A DNA stretch of 64,000 nucleotides from Ceratopteris richardii (Eukaryota > Streptophyta > Polypodiopsida > Polypodiales > Pteridaceae). Below are positions 30,382 through 42,781 of this stretch, one piece after another (position 1 is the stretch's first letter; every line of letters begins with the position of its first letter). The position numbers were made by a program, and so were the translations under genes. The stretch is taken from assembly GCA_020310875.1 (NCBI GenBank), contig CM035422.1, forward strand, positions 51,903,894 to 51,967,893. Reading direction: 5' to 3'. The notes under the pieces are model-generated. The model made no database searches, had not been told where the DNA came from, and saw nothing but the letters and a program-made list of their open reading frames with translations.

Positions 30382-30612
30382 TGTTGATATATTTAGGTAG
30401 TGATGTGTGTGAACACTCTAGGACCGCTGGGGCACTTTTTTCCCTCTTTAGGAGGTTTTTTTCCCCCGGCTTGTATATACGCCTATTGCCCTAATGGGCT
30501 ACTTATCTTTGTACATTCTCTAGTAATACATTCAGTATTGTGTGTTTGTGCTCCAAGCTTCTTCTTCTTCCTTGTGTTGTTCGCGTGCTTCCCCAGACGT
30601 CTATCTCCAACA
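30382..30612 (+). repeat. Copia-D 3' LTR (231 bp)
   Basis: TGTTGATATATT...CTATCTCCAACA, preceded by the family polypurine tract. It abuts E internal sequence at 30,613 with no gap. Confidence 0.92.
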
Positions 30613-33600
30613 GCATCCAACAGCCTGCTGATAGAGAACAGCATCAAAATGCATCTCCAGCATCATGAAGACTGAATCGTAAACCTTTTCTCCATAGGAG
30701 TGGCAATAGGCTTATAGTCTTCAAGGCCAAAACGCTGCAATAATGTGTCAATATATTTCGTTTGACACAAAGCCATTCCACCATCAACTTGCATAAACTG
30801 AATGCCCAAATAGTGATGCAAATGCCCCAAATCAGCCATCTCAAATGAGGCATGCAAATCAGCCTTGAAATCAGCAATATGCTTCTCTATAGGACCAGTG
30901 AGCAGCATGTCATCAACATAGACAACAATGATCAGAAGCACATCATTAGCACGCTTAACATATAAGGTGCTTTCAGTTGGACTGTTCATAAAACCATGTG
31001 CAACCAGATAGGCATGTATCTTCTCATACCAAGCACGTGGTGCTTGCTTTAAACCATATAATGCCTTCTTTAACCTGCACACTTGGTTTTCATGCCCTTT
31101 CTGCACAAAGCCACAGGGCTGAAAAACATACACTTCGTCATGCAAGTCACCATTCAGAAATGTTGTTTTAATGTCCAACTGATGTACATTCCAACCATGA
31201 TGGGCTGCAAGTGCACAAATGCTCCGAACAGTAGTCATACGGCATGTAGGTGCAAAGGTCTCATCAAAATCAATGCCTCTTTCCTGTGCATAACCCTTTG
31301 CAACAAGCCTAGCCTTATACCTGTCAACTGTACCATCAGGTTTACGTTTCAGCTTGTATACCCACTTAGTGTCAATGGCCTTCTTGCCAGGAGGCAAGTC
31401 ACATAAAGACCATGTACCATTCTTCATTATAGCATCATATTCAGATTGCATGGCAGCCATCCAATTTTCTGAATTCTGTGCTTCATCAAAAGAAACAGGC
31501 TCATTCTCATCACAGAGACTAGACGCAGCCATAGCATAGCAATATGATGCAAAGGAGGCACTATGAGAGCCTGAACGAGTACGATATGACAAAGGTGCAT
31601 CTAATTTGCTGTCATGCAAAGTCTACACCAGCCATTTTGGCATAGTTTTTGCCTGCTCAATATTTGCTCTCTCATCAACAAGTGCATCATGTAAATCTAC
31701 ATGAGAAATAGAATGATCTGCATCATCATATGAAACCTGCAAAGGCTGAGAAGTTGCCTCATTAGGACCAGCACTAGACTGTCCACTTGTAAAAAGAGGC
31801 ATCAACATATCATACATGTCTTTGGAGCTAAGAGATGTCTCCTTAGTACATGAAAGCAATGGCTTAATAGCATCTTCCACAAAGAGAACATCACGGCTAA
31901 CCAGAATGCGTTTAGTCTGTGGATGATACAGACGATAGCCTTTACTTTCAGAACTGTACCCAACAAAAATACATTTTACTGCCTTATCATCCAATTTTTT
32001 GCGATGTTGTTCAGGCACTAATGCATATGCCAAACAACCAAAAACACGCAGATGAGCAACAGATGGCTTGCGGTCATGCCAAGCCTCACATGGAGTGATA
32101 GACTGTAGCGCTTTAGTGGGACACCTGTTCAGTACATATGCTACACACATGACAGCCTCAAGCCAGAAACTATGTGGTAAAGCCTGACTCTTGACCATGC
32201 ACCTCGCCATCTCCATGAGTGACCTGTTCTTTCGTTCAGCAACTCCATTCTGTTGAGGTGTATACGGCACTGTACACTGGTGTTTTATCCCACGTTCAGC
32301 TAGAAATGCATTAAAATCAGAAGATATATATTCCCCCCCCTCGATCAAAACGGAGGGTGCCCATTTTACATGTTTACAGATTTTCAGCCAAAACCAAAAA
32401 CTGTTTAAAGCACATGAACACTTCGGACTTTGCTTTGAGTGGATATACCCATGCATGCCTGGAAAAATCATCAATGAAAGTCACGAAGTAAAGGTAATTC
32501 CCAAAAGAGGGTGTCTGCATAGGACCACAGACATCACTATGTACAAGTTGCAATTTCTGCGTAGCCCGAACTGAACCATCTTTTGGAAAGGAGGAACGCT
32601 GCATTTTGCCCAAAATACAGCCTTCACATACATGTTTTCCAGGTGCCTCAAGCTTGGGCAAAGAAGACACCATATCACATTTCTGCAGGCGTAGCAAACT
32701 AGCAAAATTCAGATGACCAAAGCGTGCATGCCAAAGTTTTGCATCTGACATAGCCTGAGAATCATGAACTACACATGCCGAATCATTCACAGATCTTTCA
32801 TAGTCTATGAGCTTATACAGCCCACGACATAAAATGCCAGAAGCAATAATCACATCGCCATTTGATAGATCATGAACTGTACACCTATCATCAATGAATT
32901 TCACAACCAAGCACAAATAAAACATCTGACAAGGTGAAAGAACTACCATCAGCAGTAGTCAGAATGATCTTACCAACTCCCATAACAGGATAAGAGGAGT
33001 TGTTGGCACATGTGACAGTATTCCCTGTAGGGGCAGGCTCGAGTGAAGAGAAGAAACTGTGCTGCGAGGTAATATGTTTGGTCACCCCACTATCAAAGTA
33101 CCAAACATCTGAGTCCACTACAGACATGCACTGCTCATGAGAAGATGGGTCAAAACTGCAAATAGTAGTAAATGCCCATTCTTCTTCCTGCACAATATTA
33201 GCAGACTCTATTTTTGGTGTAGAGGCTTCTGCAACAACCATTCCAGCCTCCTTTCTCTTTGCCTCTTTTGCAGCCAGTTTTGGACAGTTCTTTATGATAT
33301 GATCATTCCCGTTACAGTACTTGCAAAACAATTTCTGCTTTTCTGATTTCTTCTCATCTTTATCCTGATTCTTCGAATGTGCAGCATTTGCTGATTTCTG
33401 CTTACTAGTAGAAGAGCTCCATTTTCCTTTGCTCTTTTGACTAGCCAGGAAAGCTTGATCTGCAACACGCATAATGGACATGTTCTACCTCGACTGATCT
33501 TCCTGCACTAGAACAGAGACTAACTCCTCAAATGATAAGGCATTCAGATTGCCTTTCATCATCAACATAAGAGTAGAAGCAAAACTCTGATATGAATCAA

Positions 33601-34180
33601 GAAGACCATTCAGAACGGTCTGCACAAGTGAGCTATCTGGTATAACCTCATCAGCAGAAATCAATTGTTCCTTCAAATCTTTGATCTTCGTTAGGAAACT
33701 GTGCATAGAATCACCTTCATTCATATGCTCACTCTCCAACTCTTTTCGGAGGTAAGCAACACGAGCCTCATTCCTAGCTTGGTACAATGTGGTAAGTGTA
33801 TCCCAAGCATCCCTAGCTGTTCTGCAAGAGCGAATATGAGGAATAATGGCACGTTTGACAGACAAAGCTATCAATGCATGTGCCTGGGCATCTCTGCCAT
33901 CCCAACGAATCTGCTCTGCAGTAGGTGCAATAGAAACAGCAGCACGAATAGGAATCTGTGGAATATCATCTTCGACACCATCTTCATCAGCTCCAGCACC
34001 TGTATTTGCAGTACCTGTCGTTGCAGGTGTAACAGGATGTCTTTCAACACCCTGCACAATGTTCCACAATCCTTTTGCAACCAAAACATGTCGCATCATA
34101 TAAGTCCATAATGGGTAGTTGGTACCATCCAACTTATCCTCAACAGCCAACATACGGAATACATCACTGCTTTTAGCCAT
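30613..34180 (-). pseudogene. Copia-E gag-pol, 3' truncated at the inversion point
   Basis: Minus-strand gag (34,180-33,485), then gag-protease (33,481-32,891, CKYCNGNDHIIKNC and WYFDSGVTKH), integrase (32,949-31,623) and RT (31,619-30,663, VYVDDMLLTGP). Breaks include a TAG at 33,482-33,484 (CAG in Copia-A), a deletion/frameshift near 32,920, a frameshift near 32,400 and a stop near 31,620. Between breaks it is very close to Copia-A. Confidence 0.9.
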
Positions 34181-34510
34181 GGCCGATGACTAAAATACCT
34201 TGATGCAGAAAATTGACTGTATCTCAAAAAGTTGAACAAAACTGCCTAGACGAGTTCTGCTAGACCTGTAGTAGACTTCGAGACGCTTAAACTAGCGAAC
34301 AAAAACTGGTATATACCTTTGGCACAAAAAGATGAAATAGCCTGCACAAGCGCTGCGATAGTGCGTTTGGAGGCCGAAATGAGCTCAGATCACGATTTCG
34401 GTATCGAAGCTGTTTTGATCTCGGAAACACGCTGAGTATGCTCACCAAAATTCGTGCGATTCTTAGACTGCAAACGGAGGAGTGTTGACGGCACCCTAGA
34501 TGAAGCGACA

Positions 34511-34526
34511 ACCTGCTCTGATACCA
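34511..34526 (-). promoter_or_regulatory. Copia-E primer binding site
   Basis: Reverse complement reads TGGTATCAGAGCAGGT, the initiator tRNA-Met type, next to the inner edge of the 34,529-34,759 LTR. Confidence 0.92.
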
Positions 34527-34528
34527 AT

Positions 34529-34759
34529 TGTTGGAGATAGACATCTGTGGAAGCACGCGAACAGCACAAGGAAGAAGAAGAAGCTTGGAGCACAAACACA
34601 CAATATTGAATGTATTACTAGAGAATGTACAAAGATAAGTATCCCATTAGGGCAATAGGCGTATATACAAGCCGGGGGAAAAAAACCTCCTAAAGAGGGA
34701 AAAAAGTGCCCCGGTGGTCCTAGTGTGTTCACACACATCACTACCTAAATATATCAACA
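34529..34759 (-). repeat. Copia-E 5' LTR (231 bp)
   Basis: The reverse complement starts TGTTGATATATT and ends CTATCTCCAACA. It shares length and private variants with the Copia-D LTR, with roughly nine differences by eye. Confidence 0.92.
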
Positions 34760-35642
34760 AGAAGATATTATAAAAGTGCCGCAGTATTGTTTCTAGGCTC
34801 ACCTAAGCACAGGTGTAGCAGAGATAGAAGTATACTTTTGAATGAGTACTTGATTTCATTTTGAATTGAAATTTTGTGGGACCAAACTAGATATGTTTAT
34901 CTAGATTTGAGCACAAAGAAAATGAAATTTGGAGTTTGTTTGATCAGTCTAAGGGCTTCAAGAAGATGACCCTGTACATTTTCAGAGTTGGTCATCAAGT
35001 GTTCGACCTTTCTAGTAAAATGGTCATAAAACTCTGAGCAAATATCCAAATCAAGTGATTTTTGTGCCTAATTAAAGCTTGAGAAAGGCTTCAAAAGGCT
35101 GGAAAGTTTCATAGATTTTGGATGAGTAAAAGGTAATTAAAATTAAGATTTAATCTCCTGCTATTGGAAATTGTTTATGCAGGAGACATTGTTGAAACGA
35201 AGAGACTTTTCACAGGTCTTTTATGATATTTTTTGAGATGGTGTCATCACCATGGGCTAGATATTCCCTAGATGTGTTTATTGAGCATTGGTTTTTGGTG
35301 ACCATTCTCAATAGGACAGAGGAGACTCTGTCGAAATTTTCAAGAATATATATAGTGCCATGAGAGCATGGAACAGGAGAACTTTGCTAGTTGTTCTCAT
35401 TTCAAATAATTGGATTCATACAAGTTGTATAAATTCCAATTTATTGTGAGTCAATATTTGATTCAAGATGCATGAGTTGATATTGGATGCAAGCCGCATC
35501 CTTCACAACTCTAGTTGAGTTGATTTACTAAATAGTTTCTCAATTCTCAACTCAAGATGAGTTGATATTGCAGATAGTTATGAGTGATAGAGTCATAGGA
35601 ATGACTCTGTTCTTTCCATCGAGGGAAGGAAACACTTCAGGA

Positions 35643-35720
35643 ACACTTCATGATTTCATTACATTATTTATGGTTGTGAGTACACTTCATGATTTCATTA
35701 CATTATTTATGGTTGTGAGT
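35643..35720. repeat. 39 bp tandem duplication
   Basis: The unit beginning ACACTTCATGATTTC is present at 35,643-35,681 and 35,682-35,720 with no difference seen. Confidence 0.9.
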
Positions 35721-36489
35721 ACTCACTGAGTTATTCTTGTCATTTTTGAGAGAAGTGTTTGACTTTAATTTCATGCACGCATCTATGTGGAGTATAAAGT
35801 TGGTGGTATGGGACATCAAACTTTGTACTCTACCTAGGTGTAGGACAGATGGTATGAGAGAGAAGTCTCTGAGATTGTATTTTTTATATGATTTGGAGTT
35901 CATTTATATGATCTTCTAGTATCATCTTATTATTAGACAACAGAGGGGCAGTTGAGACAGTCACTCTGTATGTGATCACAAACAAGGCAAGTCTGCAGGC
36001 AAGTAGCCTAGAAGCGGAAAGGCAAGGTTTGCACATAAGAACTATGAATAGGCAATTGCATTCAGAAGAAATTTATAGGGTACGTACTACTTTATTTGAT
36101 ATGCCTGAGAATAGGCCATGGTTCATACATAGTGTGTATGAGATGAGTTAGACGCTTAGCCTAGTAGGCTATGAGTTTGCACACATCTACTTACCATTTT
36201 CCAGAGTATTTAGTGGACTTACATTTTGGTTCTCATCATATCTGAGAGTGCCAGATTATTACAGTACTTTACTTGAGACACCTCACTCCTAGTTAGGAAT
36301 GATTTGATCATAGTGATGATCAGATGGTGGTCAGAGATAAAGCAAGTTTCATCCACTTGGAACATCTTACATGCTATTATTGAGAAGGCGGTGGTAGTTC
36401 TACTAGTTTCTATACTTTCTTAGCACGTCTTCACTTGGCATGATGGACTTAGTTCCACAGAGTGGATTGGGATTTACTTTGTATGGGAA

Positions 36490-36715
36490 ATATTTTGATC
36501 CATAGTTCGGATTATCATATATGATAGATCGAGATTTTGATCCATAGTTTGGATTATCATATATGATAGATCGAGCTTTTGATCCATAGTTTGGATTATT
36601 ATATATGACCCATCGAGATCTTAGTCCATAGTTTGGATTATTGACAGATTGACATCTTGTTCCATAGTCTGGATCATTGATAGATTATCATCTTGGATTC
36701 ATAGTTTGGATCATG
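36490..36715. repeat. 42 bp minisatellite, about six units
   Basis: Units start with TTTGATCCATAGTTTGGAT and recur at about 36,497, 36,539, 36,581, 36,623, 36,659 and 36,696. The first three are close copies with period 42. The later ones are shorter and diverged. Confidence 0.85.
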
Positions 36716-37298
36716 ATGAGATTTTCTTAAGTTTCATTTCATACAGTGAGTAAATCAAGCAAATTTACTTGAGCTTAGAGATTAAGCATTATTTGGAAAA
36801 GATTTCCATTTATCTTTAGTATTTTTTCCACAGAGATTTGGGACATAGTCACATTGTTTTGGATTAGCATAATAGTTTTCATTACTCTAGTAGAGTAAAT
36901 GGTTTTGCACGATTATTCCGTATGACAAGATGTCAGTGGGTATTCCACGGAGACAAGGGCAAGCTGCCAAGGTCTCTACAGGTGACAAGCCATCACAAGT
37001 TAGTGGTCAAGGTCTAGGCATAGGGAGTATGAGGATATTCCGAGTACTTATGCTATGCACATATGGACTCATTGGGCCTCAAAGGGATTCCTACAGTATG
37101 CCCAAGGCAAGGACTACTATTTATGGATGGAAATGCTAGATAGGAAGCAGAGAGACGAGTTGTCCACTTTTTTATTATCTAGTATTTTAGACATCTAGTA
37201 CACTCTACTCTTATTATTTGGAATCACAGATTTTGATTCCCAGGTTTATAGCTCCTTCTATATCATTGAGGACAATGATCTTTAGAAGGGGGAGAGAG

Positions 37299-37555
37299 TG
37301 TTATATTCTAGAGATGTACATGCTTGGAGGAACGAGAAGTTCCTTGCTCGGGGGATAGCCAAGGCCAAAAGCCAAAGAGTTCATACGAGGTACCTACTCA
37401 TGATGGCCAGATGAGTAGAGGAACCTTAGAGAGAACTCGAGATGGTGACTAGGCAAGAGCTATAAATAGGCTGGGAGGTGACTCCCAGGCATGTCATTCT
37501 CTGGAATATAACACTTGTAACTAAAGGCTTCTCCAATAGTTTATGTATATTCAAG
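37299..37555 (+). repeat. 3' LTR of the non-coding element
   Basis: Starts TGTTATATTC after a purine tract. A TATA-like TATAAATA lies at 37,461-37,468. The right end is not defined; copia RT sequence begins by about 37,556. The sequence after the TATA box (GGCTGGGAGGTGACTC) resembles the inner ends of the 10.6-11.3 kb inverted repeat arms (GGTTGGGAGGTGAGTC). Confidence 0.5.
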
Positions 37556-38177
37556 GGAATATGTTTTCATCATCATTATCATCATTTATATTGATGATAT
37601 GATCATGAAATGTCCCAAAAATTCATATCTTCAATTTTAAAATAAATCATAAGAAAGTTTTTGATGTTAATGGTCTTGATTTACTACATTATTATCTTGG
37701 TATTAAGTTCATTCATAGGAATCATTGTATACTTATGACACAATAAAAATACATTGAGAAACTAATTGAAAATTTTGGAATGGAAGATTCAAATCCTATG
37801 AAAACTCATATAGATGCCAAAGTCTGTTTAAAAGAAGCAAAATCAAAACCGTTTGATGCTACATTTTATTATCAACTAGTAGGATGTTTGATTTTAGTAA
37901 TGCATATTGAGATATACAAAATTTGGTTTCTCAAGTGTCTAGATCCATGCATAAGCCACTTAATATTGATTGGAAAATGGTAAAAAGAAATTTTAGCTAT
38001 TTGAAAGGTACAATGAATTTTTCCATGGTATTTCCTCGCTCCCTAGACTTCACACAAAGGATTTTCAAAGTTTTATTGGGAAAGTGATAAGGACATAAGA
38101 AGATCTATGGGTATTTCTTGTTTCTTTGTTGAAGAAGGCTTTATTTCATGGAATCCAAAGAAATAGACCATAGTAAT
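37556..38177 (+). pseudogene. Copia-H: RT/RNase H scrap of a different copia family
   Basis: Starts with a YIDDM-type RT box (attgatgatatgatc), then LHYYLGIKF-type sequence and the ORF 37,780-37,983 (MEDSNPMKTH, YYQLVGCLI). It ends in an ISWNPKK RNase H motif, cut by the Copia-F LTR at 38,178. Several stops and frameshifts. Confidence 0.7.
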
Positions 38178-38404
38178 TGTTGGAGTTTGAGGTCTACAAA
38201 AGCACGTGATCAGCACAACAAAGAAGAAGAAGCTAGGAACACAAAACAAAATACTCAATGAATTACGAGGTGAATGTACAAAAGATAAGTAAGCCATTAG
38301 GGATATAGGCATATATACAAGCCAAGGGAAAAAACCTCCTAAAGAGGGGAAAAAGTGCCAGAGTAGTCCTAAGTGTGTTTACACACATCACTACCAAATT
38401 AACA
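38178..38404 (-). repeat. Copia-F 3' LTR (227 bp)
   Basis: Reverse complement begins TGTTAATTTGGTAG and ends CTCCAACA. Diverged from the Copia-A LTR but colinear over its full length. Confidence 0.85.
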
Positions 38405-39219
38405 AATCCCCCCTAGGAGTGATGAGATGAACAAGGTGATAGAACTCATGTATAAGGAAGTACCAAGCTATGTGGAAAGAGATCAATCCACAAAAGGAAG
38501 TAAGCTCAAAGCTTTGCGAAAAGCTTCAAACGTCTCCCAAGGCAGAGCCTTTGTGCAAAGATTTCCAATGTTCTCCTATGTGGGCACATATGCCAAATTG
38601 ATCTCTCCAACAAAAAACCACTCCCTAACATAATGATAGTGCACCTCCATGTGCTTAGTGTGATCATGGAACACATGATTCCTTACAACTTCCAATGTGC
38701 TCTGATTGTCAGTGAAGATGGTGGTGGCAAAAGGCTAACCAACACCCAAATCAGCCATAAGTTGTCTAAGCCACACACACTCAACAATCATTGTGAAAGT
38801 TGCCCTATACTAAGCCTCACAACTAGAAGTGGCTATAGTAGGTTGCTTCTTGCTCAAGCAAGATATGCATGAGCTACCAAGCATGAAGCAAAAAGCACTA
38901 CTCGAAACACTAGTGTCATAGCAACCAACCCAATCAGAGTCAAAAAAAGCATGTAAATCTGGCAATAGTGATCCCCCTTGAGATAAAACAATCCAAGTAG
39001 ATGGGTACCACTCAAGTAGTGAAAGATGTGCTTAACCGCCTGCCAATGCTTGACACCTTAGCGATGCATAAACCTGCTCATCTATGAGATAGAAAATCGA
39101 ATATCATGCCAAGTTGTGCACACCATAAAACTGTTTACATAGGAGTTGCAATAGGTTTGCAGTCTTTAAGGCCAAAACAACGCAAATGCCCCAAATTTGA
39201 CATCTCAAATGAGGCATGT
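38405..39219 (-). pseudogene. Copia-F RNase H and RT 3' part
   Basis: Minus-strand homology to the Copia-A RNase H (the equivalents of VPTQENIAD, SCEAEYR and SDSDWAG can be traced) and to the RT segment down to the LHASFEMSDLG region. Stops and frameshifts throughout. Confidence 0.75.
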
Positions 39220-39453
39220 TGTTGGAGTTTGAGGTTTGTGGACACATGCGAATAGCACAAGGAAGAAGAAGAAGAATCTTGGATCACAACACACAATACT
39301 GAATGTATTACCAAGAGAATGTACAAAGATTAGTAACTCGTTAGGGTTATAGGCATATATACAAGCCAGGGGAAAAAACCTCCTAAAGATGGAAAAAAAA
39401 TACCCCAGCGATCTTAGTATGTTCACACACATCACTACCTAAGTATATCAACA
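39220..39453 (-). repeat. Copia-G 3' LTR (234 bp)
   Basis: Reverse complement TGTTGATATACTTAGG...CTCCAACA. Same family as the Copia-A LTR. Confidence 0.85.
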
Positions 39454-39883
39454 AACCCCCTTGAGAGTGATGCGGTGAACAAGGAGTTGGCACTCATGTA
39501 TAAGGAAGTGCCAAGATATGTGGTATAAATCCACAAAAAAAAGTAAGCCCAAAGCTTTGCAAAAAGCTTCTCCATAGGTAGAGCCTTTGTGAAAAGGTTT
39601 GCAACATTCTCCTGTGTGGGCATATATGCCAAACTTATCTCTCTAGTAGAGAACCTCTCCCTGACATAATGATAGTGCACATCTTAGTGAGAGTATGAAA
39701 CATAGGGTTCCATGAAACTACCAATGCACTCTAACTATCAATAAAGATGGTGGTGGTAGAAGACTAACCAACACCCAGATCAGCCATAAGGTGTCTAATC
39801 CACACACACTCAATAGTTGCTATGAAAGATGCCCTATACTCAACCTCACAACTAGAAGTATCCAAAATAGGCTACTTTTGTTA
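39454..39883 (-). pseudogene. Copia-G RNase H fragment
   Basis: ORF 39,680-39,435 (HYHYVRERFS, SLAYMPTQENVANLFTKALP) and further broken homology up to 39,880. It matches the end of the Copia-A polyprotein. Confidence 0.8.
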
Positions 39884-40190
39884 CCCTTAGTGTCCATGTG
39901 AAAAGGCCAAATGGCCACCGGACACTTTTGTATATGTTCTTTAATAAAACATATAATGGTCTTGTTAGCTATAGACTATAAGTTTGACAGCATTTGTAAC
40001 ACCTAAGAAGTTTGTGTTCGTGCTCCCTGTGTACTATGTTTTTCTACATTTTCTTCAACCTCTGTGCCAAGTACCGTGTGTGACTCTTGAAGCCAATTTT
40101 TCTACTTCGAGGATATCATCATGGAGCTCTCAAGAAGGAAAGCGCACTGTGGTGCATCTGCATTGAAATACTTATTAAGTACAAATGCTC
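39884..40190. other. Unidentified 300 bp segment replacing Copia-G RT
   Basis: Not copia RT. It contains an AATAAA near 39,943 and T/C-rich sequence that could be an LTR end of another family. Nothing coding recognised. Confidence 0.4.
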
Positions 40191-42240
40191 CACTCATAAC
40201 AACCTCAAGCTAGAAACTATGTTGTGAAGCCTGAATCTTGACCATACACCCACCGTCTCCATGCGTGACCTATTCTTCCTTTTAGAAAAATCATTTTGTT
40301 GAGGTATATATGGCACTGACACTAATATTTTATCCCATGTTCATCCAAAAATGCATTAAAATTAGAATACATATATTCCCCCCTCCCCCCCCGATCAAAA
40401 TGGAGCATGTCCATTTTACATGCTTATAGATTTTTAGCCAAAACCAGAAACTGTTTGAAGCACATAAACACTATGGACTTTGCTTTCAATGGATATACCC
40501 ATGCATGCCTAGAAAAATCATCATTGATGAAATTCATGAAGTAAAGGTATTTCCCAAAAGAAGATGTTTGGGTAGGACAACAAACATTATTGAGAAAAAA
40601 CTACAATTTTTGAGTAGCGTATACTGAACCATCTTTTGGGAAGGAGGAATGCTACATTTTTCCCAAAATACAGCCTTCACAAACATGTCTACTAGGTGCC
40701 TCAAGTTCAAGCAGAGAGGAAACCATTTCAGATTTCTATAAGTGCAGCAAACTAGCAATATTCAGGTGACCAAATTGTGTAGGCCAAAGCTTTGCATCTG
40801 ACATAGCATGAGAATCTTGAACTGCACATGTTGAATCATTCACACATTTTGCATAATCTATGAGATTATATAGCCCATGACATAAAATGTGAGAAGTAAT
40901 AATGACATCACCATTTGATAGATCATGAGTTGTACATCTGTCATCAACAAATTTCACAACCAAATTGATCTTGGCTAATGTTGATACTGATAATAGACTT
41001 TTCTTGATCCTTGGCACAAATAAAACATTTGACAATTAAAAGAAATACCATCAACAATATAAGAATAATCTTACCAACTCCCATGAGAAGATAAGAAAAG
41101 TTGTTGGTGCATGTGATAGTATTCATTGTAGGGGTAAGCTCAAGTGAAGTGAAGAAACTACATTGCGAGGTAATATGTTTGGTTGCACCACTATCAAAGT
41201 ACCAAACATCTGAATCTACTGCAAACATACACTATTTATGAGAAGATGGGTCATTCTACACAACATTTCTAGATTTTGATTTGGGTGTAGAGGCATCTAC
41301 AACAACCATTCCAACCTCCTTTTTTTTTTACTCTTTTGTAGCCAATTTTGGATAACTCTTTATGACATGATCATTTCCTTTACAGGATTTGAAAAACAAT
41401 TTCTACTTTTCTCTTTTCTTCTCCTCTTTGTCATCCTTCTTTGATTGTGCAAAATTAGCAGTTTTCTACTTACTAGTAGATGAGCTCCATTTACCTTTGC
41501 CCTTTTGACTAGTTAGGAAAGCTTAATCTGCAACATGCATAATGGACTTGTTTTTCCTAGACTAATCTTCTTGCAATAGGACAAAGACTAACTCCTCAAA
41601 GTTTTAAGGCATTCAGATTACCTTTCATCATCAATAAAAGAGTAGAAGCAAAACTTTGATATGAATCTAGAAGAAAATTCAGAATAGTCTACACAAGTGA
41701 ACTTTTCGACAAGACTTCATCAGCAGAAATCGATCGCTCCTTCAAATCTTTGATCTTTAACAAAAAGCTATCCATGGAATCTCCTTCATTCATGTGTTCA
41801 CTCTCCAACTATTTTCAAAGGTAAGCAACAAAAGCCTCATTCCTTGCCTCATATAAAATGTTAAGTGTATCCTAAGCATCCTTTGCTATTTTGTAGGAGT
41901 GAATGTGAGGAATAATGGCACATTAAACAGATAAGGTTATCAATGCATGTGCTTGAGCATCTCTACCATCCCAACAAAGTTTCTCTACAGTATGTGTAGC
42001 AAGAAACATAACACAAACAAGAAGCTGAAGAACACCATCTGCATTACCTTCATTAACTATATTTGCAGTTGTAATAGGACATTTTTCAACACCCTACACA
42101 ATATTCTAGAGTCCTTTTGCAACCAATAAATGGTGCATCATATATGCCCATAGTGGGTAATTGGCACCATCCAACTTATCCTCAATAGTCAACATATGAA
42201 ATACATCACAACTTTCAACTATCACCACTGACTAAAATAC
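40191..42240 (-). pseudogene. Copia-G gag, protease and integrase
   Basis: Read right to left: gag (start codon lost near 42,223), a decayed zinc knuckle, protease WYFDSGATKH (41,228-40,944), GAG-pre-integrase (41,035-40,736) and integrase to about 40,190. Many stops. Same family as Copia-A. Confidence 0.82.
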
Positions 42241-42536
42241 CCTGATGCAAAAAAATGATTGTATCTCAAAAAGTTGAGCAAAACTACCCTATCAAGTTCT
42301 ATTAAACATGTAGTAGACTTCGAGGTGCTTATACTAGTAAACCAAAACCTGTATATATGTTTGGCATAGAAAGATGAAATTGCCTCCACAAGCACTATGA
42401 TAGTGCGTTTGGAGGTTGAAACGAGCTCAGATTGTGATTTCAACATCAATCACCCTAATTTTTCTCACCAATTTTTGTTGCAATTCTAAGACTATGATCG
42501 AAGGGGTTTCAACAGCACCCTAAATGAAGTAGTGAC

Positions 42537-42552
42537 CTGCTCTGATACCAAT
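42537..42552 (-). promoter_or_regulatory. Copia-G primer binding site
   Basis: The reverse complement contains TGGTATCAGAGCAGG next to the 5' LTR. Initiator tRNA-Met type. Confidence 0.88.
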
Positions 42553-42781
42553 TGTTGGAGTTTGAGGTCTACAGAAACATGCAAACATCACAAGGAAGAA
42601 GAAGAAGCTTGGAGCACAATACACAATAGTGAATGCATTACCAAGTGAATGTACAAAGATTAGTAACCTATTAGGGTTATAGGCGTATATACAAGCCAGG
42701 GGAAAAATCTCCTAAAGAGGGAATAAAATCCCCTCATGGTCTTAATGTGTTCACACACATCACTACCAAAATATATCAACA
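42553..42781 (-). repeat. Copia-G 5' LTR (229 bp)
   Basis: Reverse complement TGTTGATATATTTTGG...CTCCAACA. Followed outward by CATGC. Confidence 0.88.

Larger units (their letters stand above)
29606..34759. mobile_element. Copia-D/E: one copia element with its 3' part inverted
   Basis: E (34,759 down to 30,613) reads 5' LTR, primer site, gag, protease, integrase and most of RT on the minus strand. D (29,606-30,612) reads the rest of RT, RNase H and 3' LTR on the plus strand. E stops and D starts at almost the same element position (about 45 bases overlap around the GTTGGATGC site). Both LTRs are 231 bp and share variants absent from Copia-A (TGTGTTTGTG, CTATCTCCAACA). The D LTR terminus is joined exactly to E internal sequence at 30,612/30,613. 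Confidence 0.75.
34760..37298 (+). mobile_element. Non-coding interior of an LTR element (LARD-like), 5' end missing
   Basis: No protein similarity is seen in 2.5 kb on either strand. The short ORFs here have no recognisable content. It ends in a purine tract (GAAGGGGGAGAGAG, 37,285-37,298) directly before a TG-starting LTR, so it is best read as the interior of a non-autonomous LTR element. It contains a 39 bp tandem duplication and a 42 bp minisatellite. Confidence 0.55.
39220..42781 (-). mobile_element. Copia-G nested in Copia-F
   Basis: 3' LTR 39,220-39,453 and 5' LTR 42,553-42,781 are flanked by CATGT (39,215-39,219) and CATGC (42,782-42,786), a target duplication with one change. The tRNA-Met-type primer site lies beside the 5' LTR. 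RT is missing, replaced by about 300 bases of unidentified sequence (39,884-40,190). Confidence 0.85.

Noticed and set aside
29606-30612. Copia-D as an independent truncated insertion
   Set aside because: Its breakpoint coincides with that of Copia-E, its LTR shares private variants with the E LTR, and the LTR end is fused to E internal sequence.
36930-37139. A small protein-coding gene (69 codons)
   Set aside because: No recognisable motif, and it lies in the non-coding interior of an LTR element.
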